A stretch of DNA of 32,307 nt, from positions 1 through 32,307 of the IMG/VR virus record IMGVR_UViG_3300021961_009522; one strand, given 5' to 3'. A model generated the notes under the pieces. It did not search any database and was not told where the DNA came from. It saw nothing but the letters and a program-made list of their open reading frames with translations. The first letter of the stretch is position 1. The number at the start of each line of letters is the position of its first letter. The position numbers and the translations under genes are program-made. Below are positions 32,241-32,307 of this stretch, piece by piece. The stretch is from a virus.

Positions 32241-32307
32241 ATTGCACATGCCCCACTTTCACAATTGGTGTCTTTTTCGGTATCGCCATCTCCATCTGGC
32301 GTGTTTG
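32237..32307 (-). CDS. nrdA: Ribonucleotide reductase alpha subunit, C-terminal tail only (5' part outside window)
   Basis: The frame open at the window edge, read on the - strand, ends CESGACAI before the TGA at 32239-32237. E. coli NrdA ends in CESGACKI, whose two cysteines shuttle electrons from thioredoxin/glutaredoxin to the active site. The preceding visible residues are acidic (TPDGDGDTEKDTN), as usual for the flexible tail. The stop forms ATGA with the nrdB start. Only 22 residues are in the window, so the class is inferred from the tail and the neighbour. Confidence 0.8.
   Translation of the reverse strand, partial: NTPDGDGDTEKDTNCESGACAI

Overview
The window looks like part of the genome of a large, AT-rich, lytic tailed bacteriophage (Caudoviricetes). 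The reasons are tight gene packing, long co-directional runs, two convergent functional modules (virion on +, replication/nucleotide/recombination on -), almost no intergenic DNA, and a set of phage hallmark genes: PhoH-like ATPase, dNMP kinase, MazG-like hydrolase, ribonucleotide reductase, phage-type primase and helicase, and VSR-fold nucleases. The host is not given by the sequence. A bacterial-type Pol III alpha polymerase, a sigma-70-like factor, and two proteins whose cysteine or Tyr/Pro patterns remind me of planctomycete proteins make a Planctomycetota host a weak, unverified guess.

Layout. Bases 3-8354 (+) carry three consecutive large late-type genes: the 3' end of one virion-like protein, a 588-aa Gly/Cys-containing protein, and a 1972-aa protein with about 90 cysteines. 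They meet the opposite-strand operon tail to tail with only 3 bases between stop codons (8355-8357). From 32307 down to 8358 every gene is on the - strand, mostly linked by ATGA/TAATG or short overlaps. In transcription order these are: the end of nrdA, nrdB, MazG-like hydrolase, an acidic conserved phage protein, PhoH-like ATPase, FmdB-type zinc ribbon, small hypotheticals, a RecA-like recombinase, a VSR-like nuclease, a possible UvsY-like mediator, a zinc-ribbon protein, DnaB-like helicase, DnaG-like primase, dNMP kinase, a small secreted protein, a RecB/Cas4-like nuclease, Pol III alpha N-part, a DnaQ-like exonuclease, Pol III alpha C-part, a minimal SSB, a sigma-70-like factor, a five-to-six-gene glycosyltransferase/nucleotidyltransferase cluster, a putative homing endonuclease, a single-strand annealing protein candidate, and small zinc-binding or hypothetical proteins.

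How it fits together. NrdA/NrdB, MazG and dNMP kinase supply and groom deoxynucleotides. Helicase, primase, SSB, the split polymerase and its proofreading exonuclease form a nearly complete replisome. RecA-like, UvsY-like, SSAP and RecB-like proteins give recombination-dependent repair. The sigma factor could redirect host RNA polymerase to late genes such as those on the + strand. The sugar-transfer cluster would modify virion proteins, DNA or the host surface.

The most striking feature is a DNA polymerase III alpha split into two genes. All three catalytic aspartates lie in the first part and the fingers/OB part in the second, with the proofreading exonuclease gene sitting exactly in the break. 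No tRNA, CRISPR array or insertion sequence was seen. The only noncoding stretches above 50 bases are 9043-9131 (a hairpin) and 29665-29719 (a tandem TATAAT).
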